From: Flavobacterium seoulense | Lineage (GTDB): Bacteria > Bacteroidota > Bacteroidia > Flavobacteriales > Flavobacteriaceae | DNA length: 64,000 nucleotides | Assembly (NCBI RefSeq): GCF_000695795.1 | Contig: NZ_JNCA01000018.1 | Location: forward strand, 36,640-100,639 | Reading direction: 5' to 3' | Part shown: positions 52,701-60,207 of the stretch, in pieces | Layout: the number at the start of each line of letters is the position of its first letter | Position numbering within the stretch: the first letter of the stretch is position 1 | Notes under the pieces: generated by a model | The model's input: only the letters and a program-made list of their open reading frames with translations | Databases searched by the model: none | What the model was told of the DNA's origin: nothing | Program-made: the position numbers and the translations under genes

Positions 52701-53361
52701 ATACCTTAGCCCGAGAGCGCAATCGCCAAGTCTTCAAATCCCAACACAGGGAATTGGAAACTGGTGTTATCCGTTTATAAAACCTGTAATTGATGATGCT
52801 GGATTGAGAGCAAAAGCAGGATCAAATAATCAAATTAGCAGTCCGCAAGGAGTTCCATTTGCCACACCGTCAAATGCTGAACAAAAAAATATTGCCTTTG
52901 TTTCGCAATGGGATAATTTTCCTAACTCACTTTCGATTCCCCTTTCGGGAAAAGCTTCTCAGGCATATTTGATGATGGCGGGTACCACAAACCCAATGCA
53001 AAGCCGATTCACCAATGGGGAAATTATAGTAAATTACACCGATGGAGCCACCGAAAAACTGGAACTAAAAAATCCTGAAAACTGGTGGCCTATAGAACAG
53101 GATTATTATACTGACGGTTACGCATTTACCACCAATGCTCAAAAACCACCAAGAGTTTATCTAAAAACGGGAACCATTAGCCGTGACTTTAACGATTTTA
53201 AAACTATTAAAGGATTCAGTGATTTTGGTGTCGAAAATGGAGCAGCAACAATTCTTGACATTCCTTTAAATAAAAATAAAACACTAAAAAACCTAACAGT
53301 AAAAGCAGTTGCCAATGAAGTAATCATTGGGATTATGAGCTTAACATTGAACCGTGAATAA
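49732..53361 (+). CDS. DUF4450-type large exported six-hairpin glycosidase-like protein
   Basis: A 1209-residue secreted protein with a signal peptide (about 1-22). The N-terminal 290 residues (LWHGEQRKIHYAPEGKSF onward) fit the DUF4450 family. The middle (about 310-720) is an (alpha/alpha)6 toroid: ALAMAADAIWENPAYLHGAVAWRM, then DVDGDGLYDAYAAIWASDG and WQPYTWSVNNVALAEV. The C-terminal 480 residues are beta-rich. Homologues occur in Bacteroidota pectin loci, so it is probably a glycosidase acting on rhamnogalacturonan side chains. The reaction is not known to me, and I do not assign a CAZy family. Confidence 0.8.
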   Translation: MKFKIPITLLCFSFAVPNLTAQSQNLWHGEQRKIHYAPEGKSFVLKNGTRKFNRALYGSNTAFRVEAGDLPEFATYMPGMGGNLKLGIINGKNSKWLTESDKINTKYTPGIIEYQINDVLLSNATLTVQIVALNDSDGFILKVIGNNVPKNVSLVWAYGGASGKKFSRNGDIGGDPESVFYLHPEYCINNQYQINKNSFTLSYGSETNKKENKNTQLINAVFPDSKTQLSSANFLKTPLENYASKVDAAPMIIGQLNQFSKEGNYWLFENTSKIDNVSQKAVAEKFKKALAQSEQLANRIKVNTPDPYINTLGGALAMAADAIWENPAYLHGAVAWRMYLNAWRGAYAADPLGWHDRAKTHFESYGNSQVTAPETGPVVPDTTRNYARQLEKIGTSMFSSGYISRNPNRNDIAHHYDMNLVFIDQLVRHFKWTGDVDFLKKMWPVIKRHLAWEKRNYDVDGDGLYDAYAAIWASDGLGYSGGGVTYTSAYNYYANKMAAELAQIIGEDGTSYAKEAAKIHQAIQEKLWKNNKGTFAEYKDLLGNKLTHDTPGIWTIYHALDSEIANPFQAYQALKYIDNEIPHIPVTAEGLDRENLELISTTNWQPYTWSVNNVALAEVLHTALAYWQGGQSEKAYQLWESGLIESMYLGASPGAFEQLLFQDAIRGELYRDFADPVGMAGRSLVEGLFGIQPDALKNTLTIQPGLPKSWDHASLEVPDVAFAFERTKNTDVYQITPHFSTKMNLQLIVNATYENISKVTVNGKEVQWKMIDGTVGSPKISIESPYADSYQIDIVWSDAALEQIAGISSICEGEKINIKTTKASILEIKDTQNALKNTVINANEINAVANSTGKKSFFVKLKQKEMIWWQAIDINIKPNIIISTCSIDGNNAIVTFRNNTEKAVNGFLIPNQKNKKTAISFKANTENNVAIPLDQLVSGTNTIEITNENGINTKLSFTNWDITSNVKTKWETVKLDGIFNDKINNIFENKYLSPRAQSPSLQIPTQGIGNWCYPFIKPVIDDAGLRAKAGSNNQISSPQGVPFATPSNAEQKNIAFVSQWDNFPNSLSIPLSGKASQAYLMMAGTTNPMQSRFTNGEIIVNYTDGATEKLELKNPENWWPIEQDYYTDGYAFTTNAQKPPRVYLKTGTISRDFNDFKTIKGFSDFGVENGAATILDIPLNKNKTLKNLTVKAVANEVIIGIMSLTLNRE

Positions 53362-53369
53362 TAAAAACG

Positions 53370-54443
53370 ATGAATAGAAAAGAATTTATAAGCACCACAT
53401 TCATGGCTTCTTTAGCAGCCATGCTTCCTGTGCATGCTCATGATTTTTTTACTACTACTGAAGAACCTAAACTATCTGACTTTGAAAAAAGCTTATCTCC
53501 TGTTGGACGTGCTTTAGAATTCGAAGATTATTACGTTTGGTGCAATAGTCCTATTGAAGGACCAGATGGTAAAATTCATGTGTTTTTTTCCCGTTGGCCA
53601 AAAGCCAAAGGTATGAGCGGATGGATCAACAGTTCAGAAATTGCTCATGCTGTAGCAGATAATCCTGAAGGTCCTTATGAATATATCAGCACTGTACTTT
53701 CGCCAAGAGGTACTGGTTATTGGGATGCCACAACTTGTCATAACCCAAGTATTCATTTTGTAGATGGAAAATATGCCTTATTCTTTTTAGGAAATTCTAA
53801 TGGAAAAATGGATACGAAGCGTATTGGTTTGGCCACAGCCGATTCCCTTTACGGTCCCTGGAAAAGACCAGACGAGCCTTTATTATTACCCGGAAAAATT
53901 GGAGAATGGGATGATTTACTGACTACTAATCCTTCGTTTATAAAACATCCTAATGGCGAATATTGGCTGTATTACAAATCATTAGATACGGAAGAATATG
54001 TTCATCCAAAATTTGAAATTAAAGGAAATCGAAAATATGGTTTGGCTGTAGCCAAATCACTTGAAGGTCCATACACAAAATACGAAGGAAATCCGGTTGT
54101 CGATTTTCACAATATGGGCAACAACCAGCAATGTGAAGATGCTTATGTTTGGTACGAAAACAAGAAATTTAAAATGCTAGCCCGAGACATGGGCGTTTAC
54201 GGAATTGACAAAGGATTGTATATGGAATCCAAAGATGGAAAACATTGGTCAAAACCATTAATTGGTTATCAGGAACTTAGCAAATATATAAATCAGCCAG
54301 CTGCTCCAAAACATTTAAACCGTTACGGAAGAATGGAAAGACCGCAGTTATTATTTCAAAACGGCAAACCTACTTATCTATTTACCGCTTCTCAAGGCGG
54401 TAAATATGAAACAGCTTCTGGCTTTATCTTTAAAATCACCTAA
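53370..54443 (+). CDS. GH43-like five-bladed beta-propeller glycosidase, exported
   Basis: A 357-residue protein with an N-terminal export signal (MNRKEFISTTFMASLAAMLPVHA). The body shows the repeating propeller strands of the GH43/GH117-type fold: PIEGPDGKIHVFFSRWPKAKG, TTCHNPSIHFVDGKYALFFLG, TTNPSFIKHPNGEYWLYYKS and NNQQCEDAYVWYENKKFKML. The acidic residues typical of GH43 active sites (Asp in the first blade, Glu in CEDAYVWY) appear present. Exact family and substrate are uncertain; alpha-arabinofuranose, beta-xylose or galactose side chains of pectin are possible. It starts 8 bp after the DUF4450 gene. Confidence 0.75.
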   Translation: MNRKEFISTTFMASLAAMLPVHAHDFFTTTEEPKLSDFEKSLSPVGRALEFEDYYVWCNSPIEGPDGKIHVFFSRWPKAKGMSGWINSSEIAHAVADNPEGPYEYISTVLSPRGTGYWDATTCHNPSIHFVDGKYALFFLGNSNGKMDTKRIGLATADSLYGPWKRPDEPLLLPGKIGEWDDLLTTNPSFIKHPNGEYWLYYKSLDTEEYVHPKFEIKGNRKYGLAVAKSLEGPYTKYEGNPVVDFHNMGNNQQCEDAYVWYENKKFKMLARDMGVYGIDKGLYMESKDGKHWSKPLIGYQELSKYINQPAAPKHLNRYGRMERPQLLFQNGKPTYLFTASQGGKYETASGFIFKIT

Positions 54444-54453
54444 ATTATAATAT

Positions 54454-56586
54454 ATGAAAAAAGTATTTATCGCACTCTCTTTGTGTTTGTTACTAACCAC
54501 AACAAAAGCACAGGAAAAAATTGACCGAAAAGCAGTTGTCACCAGGCACAATGTTAATATTACAAAAATTGACACCTTAGGTTCTTTATCGGTTGGAAAT
54601 GGAACATTCGCTTATACTGTTGACGCAACAGGTTTACAAACTTTTCCTGATTATTATCAGGCTGGTGTTCCATTAGGAACGCAATCAGAATGGGGATGGA
54701 ACGCAGTACCCAATACCGAAAATTACACGATCGAAGAAACCTTAAAAGACTTTGACCAAAATGGCAGAAAAGTTTCTTATTCGGTACAACAAAAATCACC
54801 GGAACATGCTGTAAAAGCGGTAGAATATTTCCGTGCCAATGCACACAGATTACAGTTAGGAAATTTAGGATTTGAATTCTATAAAAAAGACGGCACTTTG
54901 GCTAAGCCATCAGATATTAAAAACATTAAACAGACACTTAACGTTTGGACTGGAGAGATTGAAAGTAACTTTACATTTGAAGGAATTCCTGTAAAAGTAT
55001 GGACGGCTTCACATCAGGAAAAAGACGTTATTGGTGTTAGAGTTGTTTCTGATTTAATTAAAAAAGGACAATTAAAAATTCGTGTGCGTATTCCTTTCCC
55101 AACAATGAAATGGGGTGATAATGGTAATTTATGGAAAGCTAATTTTGCTCATACAAGCACACTCTCGAACAACGGAAAAAACGAAGCCATCATTGCACAC
55201 AAAATGGATTCGATTACCTATAATATTGGTCTAAAATGGAAAGGAAATGCAGCTATAGCTCAAAAAGAAGCGCATTATTTTCTGTTGGCACCATCAAAGA
55301 ACAGTACTTTTGAATTCAGTTGCCAGTTTGCTCCTGCTCACAAAGGAAAAATGAACATTCCTGATGTAACAGCAGTACAATCAAGCAGTATTGCCGGATG
55401 GGAAAAATTCTGGAAAAGTGGCGGTGCTGTAGATTTTTCTCAATGTACTGATTCCAGAGCTTTTGAATTAGAGCGCAGAGTAATTCTATCTCAATATTTA
55501 ACCAAATTACAATGTACCGGAAACGAGCCTCCACAAGAAACCGGTTTAACTTACAACAGCTGGTACGGAAAACCACACTTAGAAATGCATTGGTGGCATG
55601 GTGTTCATTTTCCGCTTTGGGGAAGAACTAACTTACTCGAAAAAAGTTTACCATGGTATGAAAAAGTATATGAGAATGCTAAAAAAATTGCCGAAAGACA
55701 AGGTTTTGAAGGAGTAAGATGGCAAAAAATGACTGATCCGGATGGTAATGAATCGCCTTCTTCTGTAGGAGCATTATTAATTTGGCAACAACCACATTTT
55801 ATTACTTATGCCGAATTAATGTATCGAGATCACAAAGACAAAGCGACTTTAGACTTATACAAAAAACGTGTTTTTGCTACTGCCGATTTTATGGCTTCTT
55901 TTGCTTATTTCGACAAAGAAAAGAAAAGATACATTTTAGGACCTGGCGTTATTCCTGCTCAGGAACGTTTTAAAGCAGCGGAAACTTTTAATCCAACTTA
56001 CGAATTGGCTTATTGGAATTGGGCTTTAAATACAGCTCTAGAATGGAAAAAACGTCTGGGCGAACCAGAAGTAGCTAAATGGAAAGATGTTGTTGCTCAA
56101 TTATCGAAATTACCTGTTCAGGAAAATGTGTATTTAGCTACCGAAAGCGCTACCGATTCTTATACTAATCCTGAGTACAAAACCGATCATCCATCTGTTT
56201 TTGGAACCTACGGAATGTTACCGGAAACAACACTTTTGGATAAAAAAATCATGAGAAATACTTTTGATTTAATCTGGAAAACCTGGTCTTGGAATGAAAC
56301 CTGGGGTTGGGATTTCCCTATGACTGCAATGACTGCAGCACGTTTAGGAATGCCTGAAAAAGCAGTTGATGCCTTATTTATGAAAGTTCAAAAAAACACC
56401 TATTTAGTAAACGGACATAATTATCAGGAAGACCGCTTACCTATATATTTACCTGGAAATGGAGGTGTACTCACCACAGTAGCAATGATGTGCGCCGGCT
56501 GGGACGGAACTACCGAAAAAAATCCTGGTTTCCCTAAAGACGGTACCTGGAATGTACGCTGGGAAGGTCTTGAAAAGATGTTTTAA
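54454..56586 (+). CDS. Exported six-hairpin (GH65/GH95-like) glycosidase of unassigned family
   Basis: A 710-residue secreted protein, signal peptide about 1-19. The N-terminal 300 residues form a beta-sandwich (LGSLSVGNGTFAYTVDATGLQTFPDYY). The rest is an (alpha/alpha)6 barrel: RAFELERRVILSQYLTKLQC, WHGVHFPLWGRTNLLEKSLPWY, GVRWQKMTDPDGNESPSSVGALLIWQQPHFI and WSWNETWGWDFPMTAMTAARLG. This domain order resembles GH65 and GH95 enzymes of clan GH-L/L-like six-hairpin folds. Conserved acidic residues in TDPDGNESPSS are candidates for catalysis. I do not recognise a characterised member. It closes the enzyme operon before a terminator. Confidence 0.75.
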   Translation: MKKVFIALSLCLLLTTTKAQEKIDRKAVVTRHNVNITKIDTLGSLSVGNGTFAYTVDATGLQTFPDYYQAGVPLGTQSEWGWNAVPNTENYTIEETLKDFDQNGRKVSYSVQQKSPEHAVKAVEYFRANAHRLQLGNLGFEFYKKDGTLAKPSDIKNIKQTLNVWTGEIESNFTFEGIPVKVWTASHQEKDVIGVRVVSDLIKKGQLKIRVRIPFPTMKWGDNGNLWKANFAHTSTLSNNGKNEAIIAHKMDSITYNIGLKWKGNAAIAQKEAHYFLLAPSKNSTFEFSCQFAPAHKGKMNIPDVTAVQSSSIAGWEKFWKSGGAVDFSQCTDSRAFELERRVILSQYLTKLQCTGNEPPQETGLTYNSWYGKPHLEMHWWHGVHFPLWGRTNLLEKSLPWYEKVYENAKKIAERQGFEGVRWQKMTDPDGNESPSSVGALLIWQQPHFITYAELMYRDHKDKATLDLYKKRVFATADFMASFAYFDKEKKRYILGPGVIPAQERFKAAETFNPTYELAYWNWALNTALEWKKRLGEPEVAKWKDVVAQLSKLPVQENVYLATESATDSYTNPEYKTDHPSVFGTYGMLPETTLLDKKIMRNTFDLIWKTWSWNETWGWDFPMTAMTAARLGMPEKAVDALFMKVQKNTYLVNGHNYQEDRLPIYLPGNGGVLTTVAMMCAGWDGTTEKNPGFPKDGTWNVRWEGLEKMF

Positions 56587-56590
56587 TATC

Positions 56591-56630
56591 AAAATCCTGA
56601 GAGTTTTTTAATTCTCAGGATTTTTTTTTT
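56591..56630 (+). terminator. Intrinsic terminator of the enzyme operon
   Basis: AAAATCCTGAGA (56591-56602) and TCTCAGGATTTT (56613-56624) form a perfect 12-bp stem with a 10-nt loop and a run of ten T. It separates the enzyme operon from the PL11 gene, which then needs its own promoter. Confidence 0.9.
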
Positions 56631-56734
56631 AACAAAAAAGATGCTACCTCATTAAACATCTTTACATTTTTAGAGTCAAATGGTATAAAAATTGATAAAT
56701 ACAGTTTTTTCTATAACCAAACCAACAAAAAACC

Positions 56735-58594
56735 ATGAAAACCCTTTGGAATAAAAACCTCATCCTGTTATTCATTTTTCAACTATCCAGTGCTTTATTA
56801 TTCAGCCAAAGGCAAATGGAATCGCTCGATAGAGGACTAATTGCTGTAAAAGAAAAAAATCATTTTTATATTGGCTGGAGAGTTTTAGGCACAGATGCTG
56901 ATGATTTAGCCTTCAATTTATATCGAAAAAGCGGAACAAAACCAGCCGTTCTTGTCAATGAAAAACCTATCACTGGAGCTACAAATGTTTTCGATGAAAA
57001 AGCTAATCCCAAAGAAGACAATACCTGGTTTGTAAAAACAGTTGTAAATGGTGTCGAAAAAGAAACCAAAGGAAGTTTTACTATAACTGCTAATAGTGAC
57101 GATAAAAATTATTTATCTATTCCACTAAAAAAAGTAACAGGTTATACTCCAAATGACATTTCAGTAGGTGATTTAGACGGTGATGGACGTTATGAATTGA
57201 TCGTTCACATGACAGGAAGAGGAGCCGATAATTCATTCAAAGGACTAACCGATCCTCCTATTTTTCAGGCGTATACCTTGGATGGAAAATTTTTATGGGA
57301 AATTAATTTGGGTAAAAACATTCGCGAAGGCGCTCATTATACCCAATTTATGGTGTATGATTTAGATGGCGATGGTATAGCCGAATTGGTTTGTAAAACT
57401 GCCGATGGAACTACTGATAGTCAAAATAACGTTGTGGGAGATGCTACAAAAGACTGGAGAGATACCGATCAAAAGTCGGCTACTTTTGGTAAAATTTTAC
57501 AGGGTCCGGAATACCTGACTGTTTTTGATGGAAAAACAGGGAAACTAGTCAATACCGTTCCTTATATTCCAGAAAGAGGAGACATTGGAAAATGGGGAGG
57601 AAGAGGCGGAAACGGTAAAAATGACAATACAGGAAACAGAGTCGATCGTTTTACGGCTTGTGTTGCCTATCTTGATGGTATCCATCCAAGTGTAGTGATG
57701 TGTCGAGGTTATTACGGCCGAATTGTTATCGCTGCTTTTGATTTCAAAGATAAAAAACTAAGTTCACGATGGGTATTTGATACTAAAGACGGAAAAAATC
57801 CATTTTCAGGAATGGGAAATCACGGACTCTCGGTTGCTGATGTAGATAACGACGGTAAAGACGAAATCATCTTTGGTTCTATGGTTGTAGATGATGACGG
57901 AAAAGGACTGTACACTACTGGATTTAGACACGGCGATGCATTACATGTGAGCGATTTAGATCCTGAACTTCCGGGTCAGGAAGTTTTTGGGGTACACGAA
58001 ATTGAAGAAGGTACTAAAGGTCCGGGAGTGGCTTTATTTTCGGCTGCTAATGGAAAAGTATTATTTACCGCTATGGACGATGAAGACGTAGGAAGAGGTG
58101 TTGCCGATAACGTTGATTCAACTAGAATTGGCGCTCAAATGTGGTGGTCAGGATCTAATGGTTTATATGACATTAAAGGAAATAAAATTGGCGAAGCTCC
58201 AAAATCGACTAACTTTTTGATTTATTGGGATGGCGATACTTCGCGGGAAATTCTAAATTCAAATTATATCGATAAATATGGAAAAGGCAGAATATTTACT
58301 GCCGAAGGTGCAAGCTCTAATAATGGAACCAAATCAACTCCTGCTCTATCTGCTGATATTTTAGGTGACTGGAGAGAAGAATTAATTTTAAGAAGTGCTG
58401 ATAATAGTGAATTACGTATTTATTCGACAAAAATTCCAACAACGATTAGACAATATACTCTAATGCATGATTCACAATACCGATTAGCCATTGCATGGCA
58501 AAATGTAGGCTACAATCAGCCGCCACATACTAGTTTTTATATGGGAACAGGAATGAAGCCTGCTCCAAAACCTAATATTAAATTGGTTCCTTAA
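56735..58594 (+). CDS. PL11-family rhamnogalacturonan lyase
   Basis: A 619-residue secreted lyase that cleaves the rhamnose-galacturonate backbone of rhamnogalacturonan I by beta-elimination. A signal peptide (about 1-26) is followed by the family start MESLDRGLIAVKEKNHFYIGWRVLG and a calcium-rich eight-bladed propeller with repeated D-x-D-x-D-G loops: VGDLDGDGRYELIVHMTGRG, VYDLDGDGIAELVCKTADGT and VADVDNDGKDEIIFGS. The C-terminus GYNQPPHTSFYMGTGM is typical of YesW/YesX-type enzymes. Its products fit the GH105 enzyme of the same region. The gene stands alone between two terminators. Confidence 0.95.
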   Translation: MKTLWNKNLILLFIFQLSSALLFSQRQMESLDRGLIAVKEKNHFYIGWRVLGTDADDLAFNLYRKSGTKPAVLVNEKPITGATNVFDEKANPKEDNTWFVKTVVNGVEKETKGSFTITANSDDKNYLSIPLKKVTGYTPNDISVGDLDGDGRYELIVHMTGRGADNSFKGLTDPPIFQAYTLDGKFLWEINLGKNIREGAHYTQFMVYDLDGDGIAELVCKTADGTTDSQNNVVGDATKDWRDTDQKSATFGKILQGPEYLTVFDGKTGKLVNTVPYIPERGDIGKWGGRGGNGKNDNTGNRVDRFTACVAYLDGIHPSVVMCRGYYGRIVIAAFDFKDKKLSSRWVFDTKDGKNPFSGMGNHGLSVADVDNDGKDEIIFGSMVVDDDGKGLYTTGFRHGDALHVSDLDPELPGQEVFGVHEIEEGTKGPGVALFSAANGKVLFTAMDDEDVGRGVADNVDSTRIGAQMWWSGSNGLYDIKGNKIGEAPKSTNFLIYWDGDTSREILNSNYIDKYGKGRIFTAEGASSNNGTKSTPALSADILGDWREELILRSADNSELRIYSTKIPTTIRQYTLMHDSQYRLAIAWQNVGYNQPPHTSFYMGTGMKPAPKPNIKLVP

Positions 58595-58615
58595 GAGTCC
58601 TTTATTTATATTAAG

Positions 58616-58653
58616 AAAGCCATTAATTCTGCATTGAATTAATGGCTTTTTCT
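58616..58653 (+). terminator. Intrinsic terminator after the PL11 gene
   Basis: AAAGCCATTAATTC (58616-58629) and GAATTAATGGCTTT (58636-58649) form a perfect 14-bp stem with a 6-nt loop, followed by T-rich sequence. It lies between convergent PL11 and XusC-like genes. Confidence 0.9.
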
Positions 58654-58711
58654 TTTTGTCCATTTTGGTTGTATCAAATAATAAATCTGCTAATGGAAAA
58701 AATAGTTCAAT

Positions 58712-60133
58712 TTACATTACCAATTCTTTTTCTTCAACTTTTTTGACAGTAGGAATTACTTTTTGAACTGGTTTAGGCTTAGCAGCAGACTTCTTTTTGC
58801 CAAATTTTTTCCCCCACCAAATAATAAATCCTGTAATAGGCAAACTCGCAGAAATTAAACTGGCAAAAAAAGCAATAAATTTCCCTGTTAACCCAAGAAC
58901 GCTTCCCACATGAATATCGTAGTTCATTCTACGGATTTTATCCGGTAAGTTAGCTTCAACATATTTTCCTGAAAAAGGTGTTTTTATAGATATTTCTTTC
59001 AGTGTATGCTGGTCAAAACTATAACGATCCATATTGTAATAGGTATGCTTTTGTTTATAAACATAAGCACTAATAGCATCTGATGGTTTTTCAGGCATGT
59101 TAATCATAATACCTGAAGCCTGTGGATTCTCTTTTGATAGATTCTTTAAAACTCTATCTACTGTCGAAATATGAAAAGTAGCAAGATTAGTCGTGTCTGA
59201 TTTTGGAGATTCACGATTTTCTGTTAATGGAGTTCCTCCAGAAGTGACCCAATATAAAGATTTACTCCACCATTCAAAACTCCAAACTAAACCCGTAACT
59301 GCTATAAAGAACAAAAAAATACAGCTGTAAAATCCAAAAACATTATGCAAGTCATAATTAACACGTTTAAAACTGGCATCCCATTTTATTTTAAAACTTT
59401 TGTCAAAAATTGATTTGTTCCATTTAACAGGCCACCATAAAACGATACCCGAAATTATTAAAACAACAAAAATTAAAACAGCAATACCCACGATTGGTCT
59501 ACCTATATCATACGGAAGCCATAAGGCACGGTGTCCATTTAAAATCCATCTGAAAAAATCTGGAGATTCTCCTCTTGAGAAACTTTTTACATTTAATATA
59601 TCTCCCGTATACGGATTCATATAAACACTTATAAAAGTTCCACCTCTTCTCCCCCCTTTACCTTTCTTTCCTTTTTCTTTGACTTTACCTTTTTCGGTTG
59701 TCTGAGGTTTTTGTGTAGGTTTTAGGTTATCGTTTTTAGCAACAGCTAAATTTTTATCTCCTCTTTTTTGTTGTCCTGTCTTATTCTCGGCTTTTTCTCC
59801 CTCTTCTTTTTTCTCCACAAAATAACCTACAATAGCGGCTTCATCTTTTGAACCAAAAGTCACGCTGGTAGCTTTCTTGTCTTTCATTTCTTTGTCGGCA
59901 ATTGCTACCAATTGTGATGGCAGTAAAAAGGCTTTTTCCTGAGGCTTAACAAAGCGCCAGTCTTCGATAAAATCTTTAATTTCACCTTCAAAAACATAAA
60001 TACAGCCTGTAAGACTGACAATTACTACAATTATTCCAGATGCTAAGCCAAGCCATAAATGCAACCAGGCCATGATGCGCTTAAATAACGATTTTTTACT
60101 TTTTTTCTTATTTGCTTTTGAAGAAGAAAACAT
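58712..60133 (-). CDS. xusC: PepSY-associated inner-membrane protein (XusC-like)
   Basis: A 473-residue inner-membrane protein of the PepSY_TM family, with four helices (about 24-48, 205-230, 265-290 and 415-440). The first helix holds conserved His25 (LHLWLGLASG) and DLHNVFGFYSC carries another, consistent with heme or iron reduction. In Bacteroides thetaiotaomicron XusC is proposed to reduce or import iron from enterobactin captured by XusA/XusB. A Lys/Gly-rich low-complexity insert sits at about 108-165. The ATG at 60133 is chosen because an upstream in-frame reading from 60172 runs through the terminator hairpin. It is the last gene of the operon. Confidence 0.85.
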   Translation of the reverse strand: MFSSSKANKKKSKKSLFKRIMAWLHLWLGLASGIIVVIVSLTGCIYVFEGEIKDFIEDWRFVKPQEKAFLLPSQLVAIADKEMKDKKATSVTFGSKDEAAIVGYFVEKKEEGEKAENKTGQQKRGDKNLAVAKNDNLKPTQKPQTTEKGKVKEKGKKGKGGRRGGTFISVYMNPYTGDILNVKSFSRGESPDFFRWILNGHRALWLPYDIGRPIVGIAVLIFVVLIISGIVLWWPVKWNKSIFDKSFKIKWDASFKRVNYDLHNVFGFYSCIFLFFIAVTGLVWSFEWWSKSLYWVTSGGTPLTENRESPKSDTTNLATFHISTVDRVLKNLSKENPQASGIMINMPEKPSDAISAYVYKQKHTYYNMDRYSFDQHTLKEISIKTPFSGKYVEANLPDKIRRMNYDIHVGSVLGLTGKFIAFFASLISASLPITGFIIWWGKKFGKKKSAAKPKPVQKVIPTVKKVEEKELVM

Positions 60134-60155
60134 AATTAGATAGATAAATTGGATA

Positions 60156-60193
60156 AATAAAAAAAACCGCAAGTCACCGAAATAACTTGCGGT
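60156..60193 (-). terminator. Internal terminator between xusB- and xusC-like genes
   Basis: ACCGCAAGT (60166-60174) and ACTTGCGGT (60185-60193) form a perfect 9-bp stem with a 10-nt loop. On the minus strand it is followed by a run of T. It lies just after the XusB-like gene and should reduce expression of the membrane protein below that of the surface lipoprotein. Confidence 0.8.
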
Positions 60194-60207
60194 AAAAAAA
60201 ATTTAGT

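Noticed and set aside
46829..58594. Ulvan-degradation locus (sulfatase, GH105 and xylose genes)
   Set aside because: No ulvan lyase family was recognised, while PL11 and GH28 point to a rhamnogalacturonan/galacturonan backbone. Kept only as one explanation for the sulfatase.
60134..60172. N-terminal extension of the PepSY protein
   Set aside because: These codons are the T tract and one arm of the internal terminator; the ATG at 60133 starts the normal family N-terminus.
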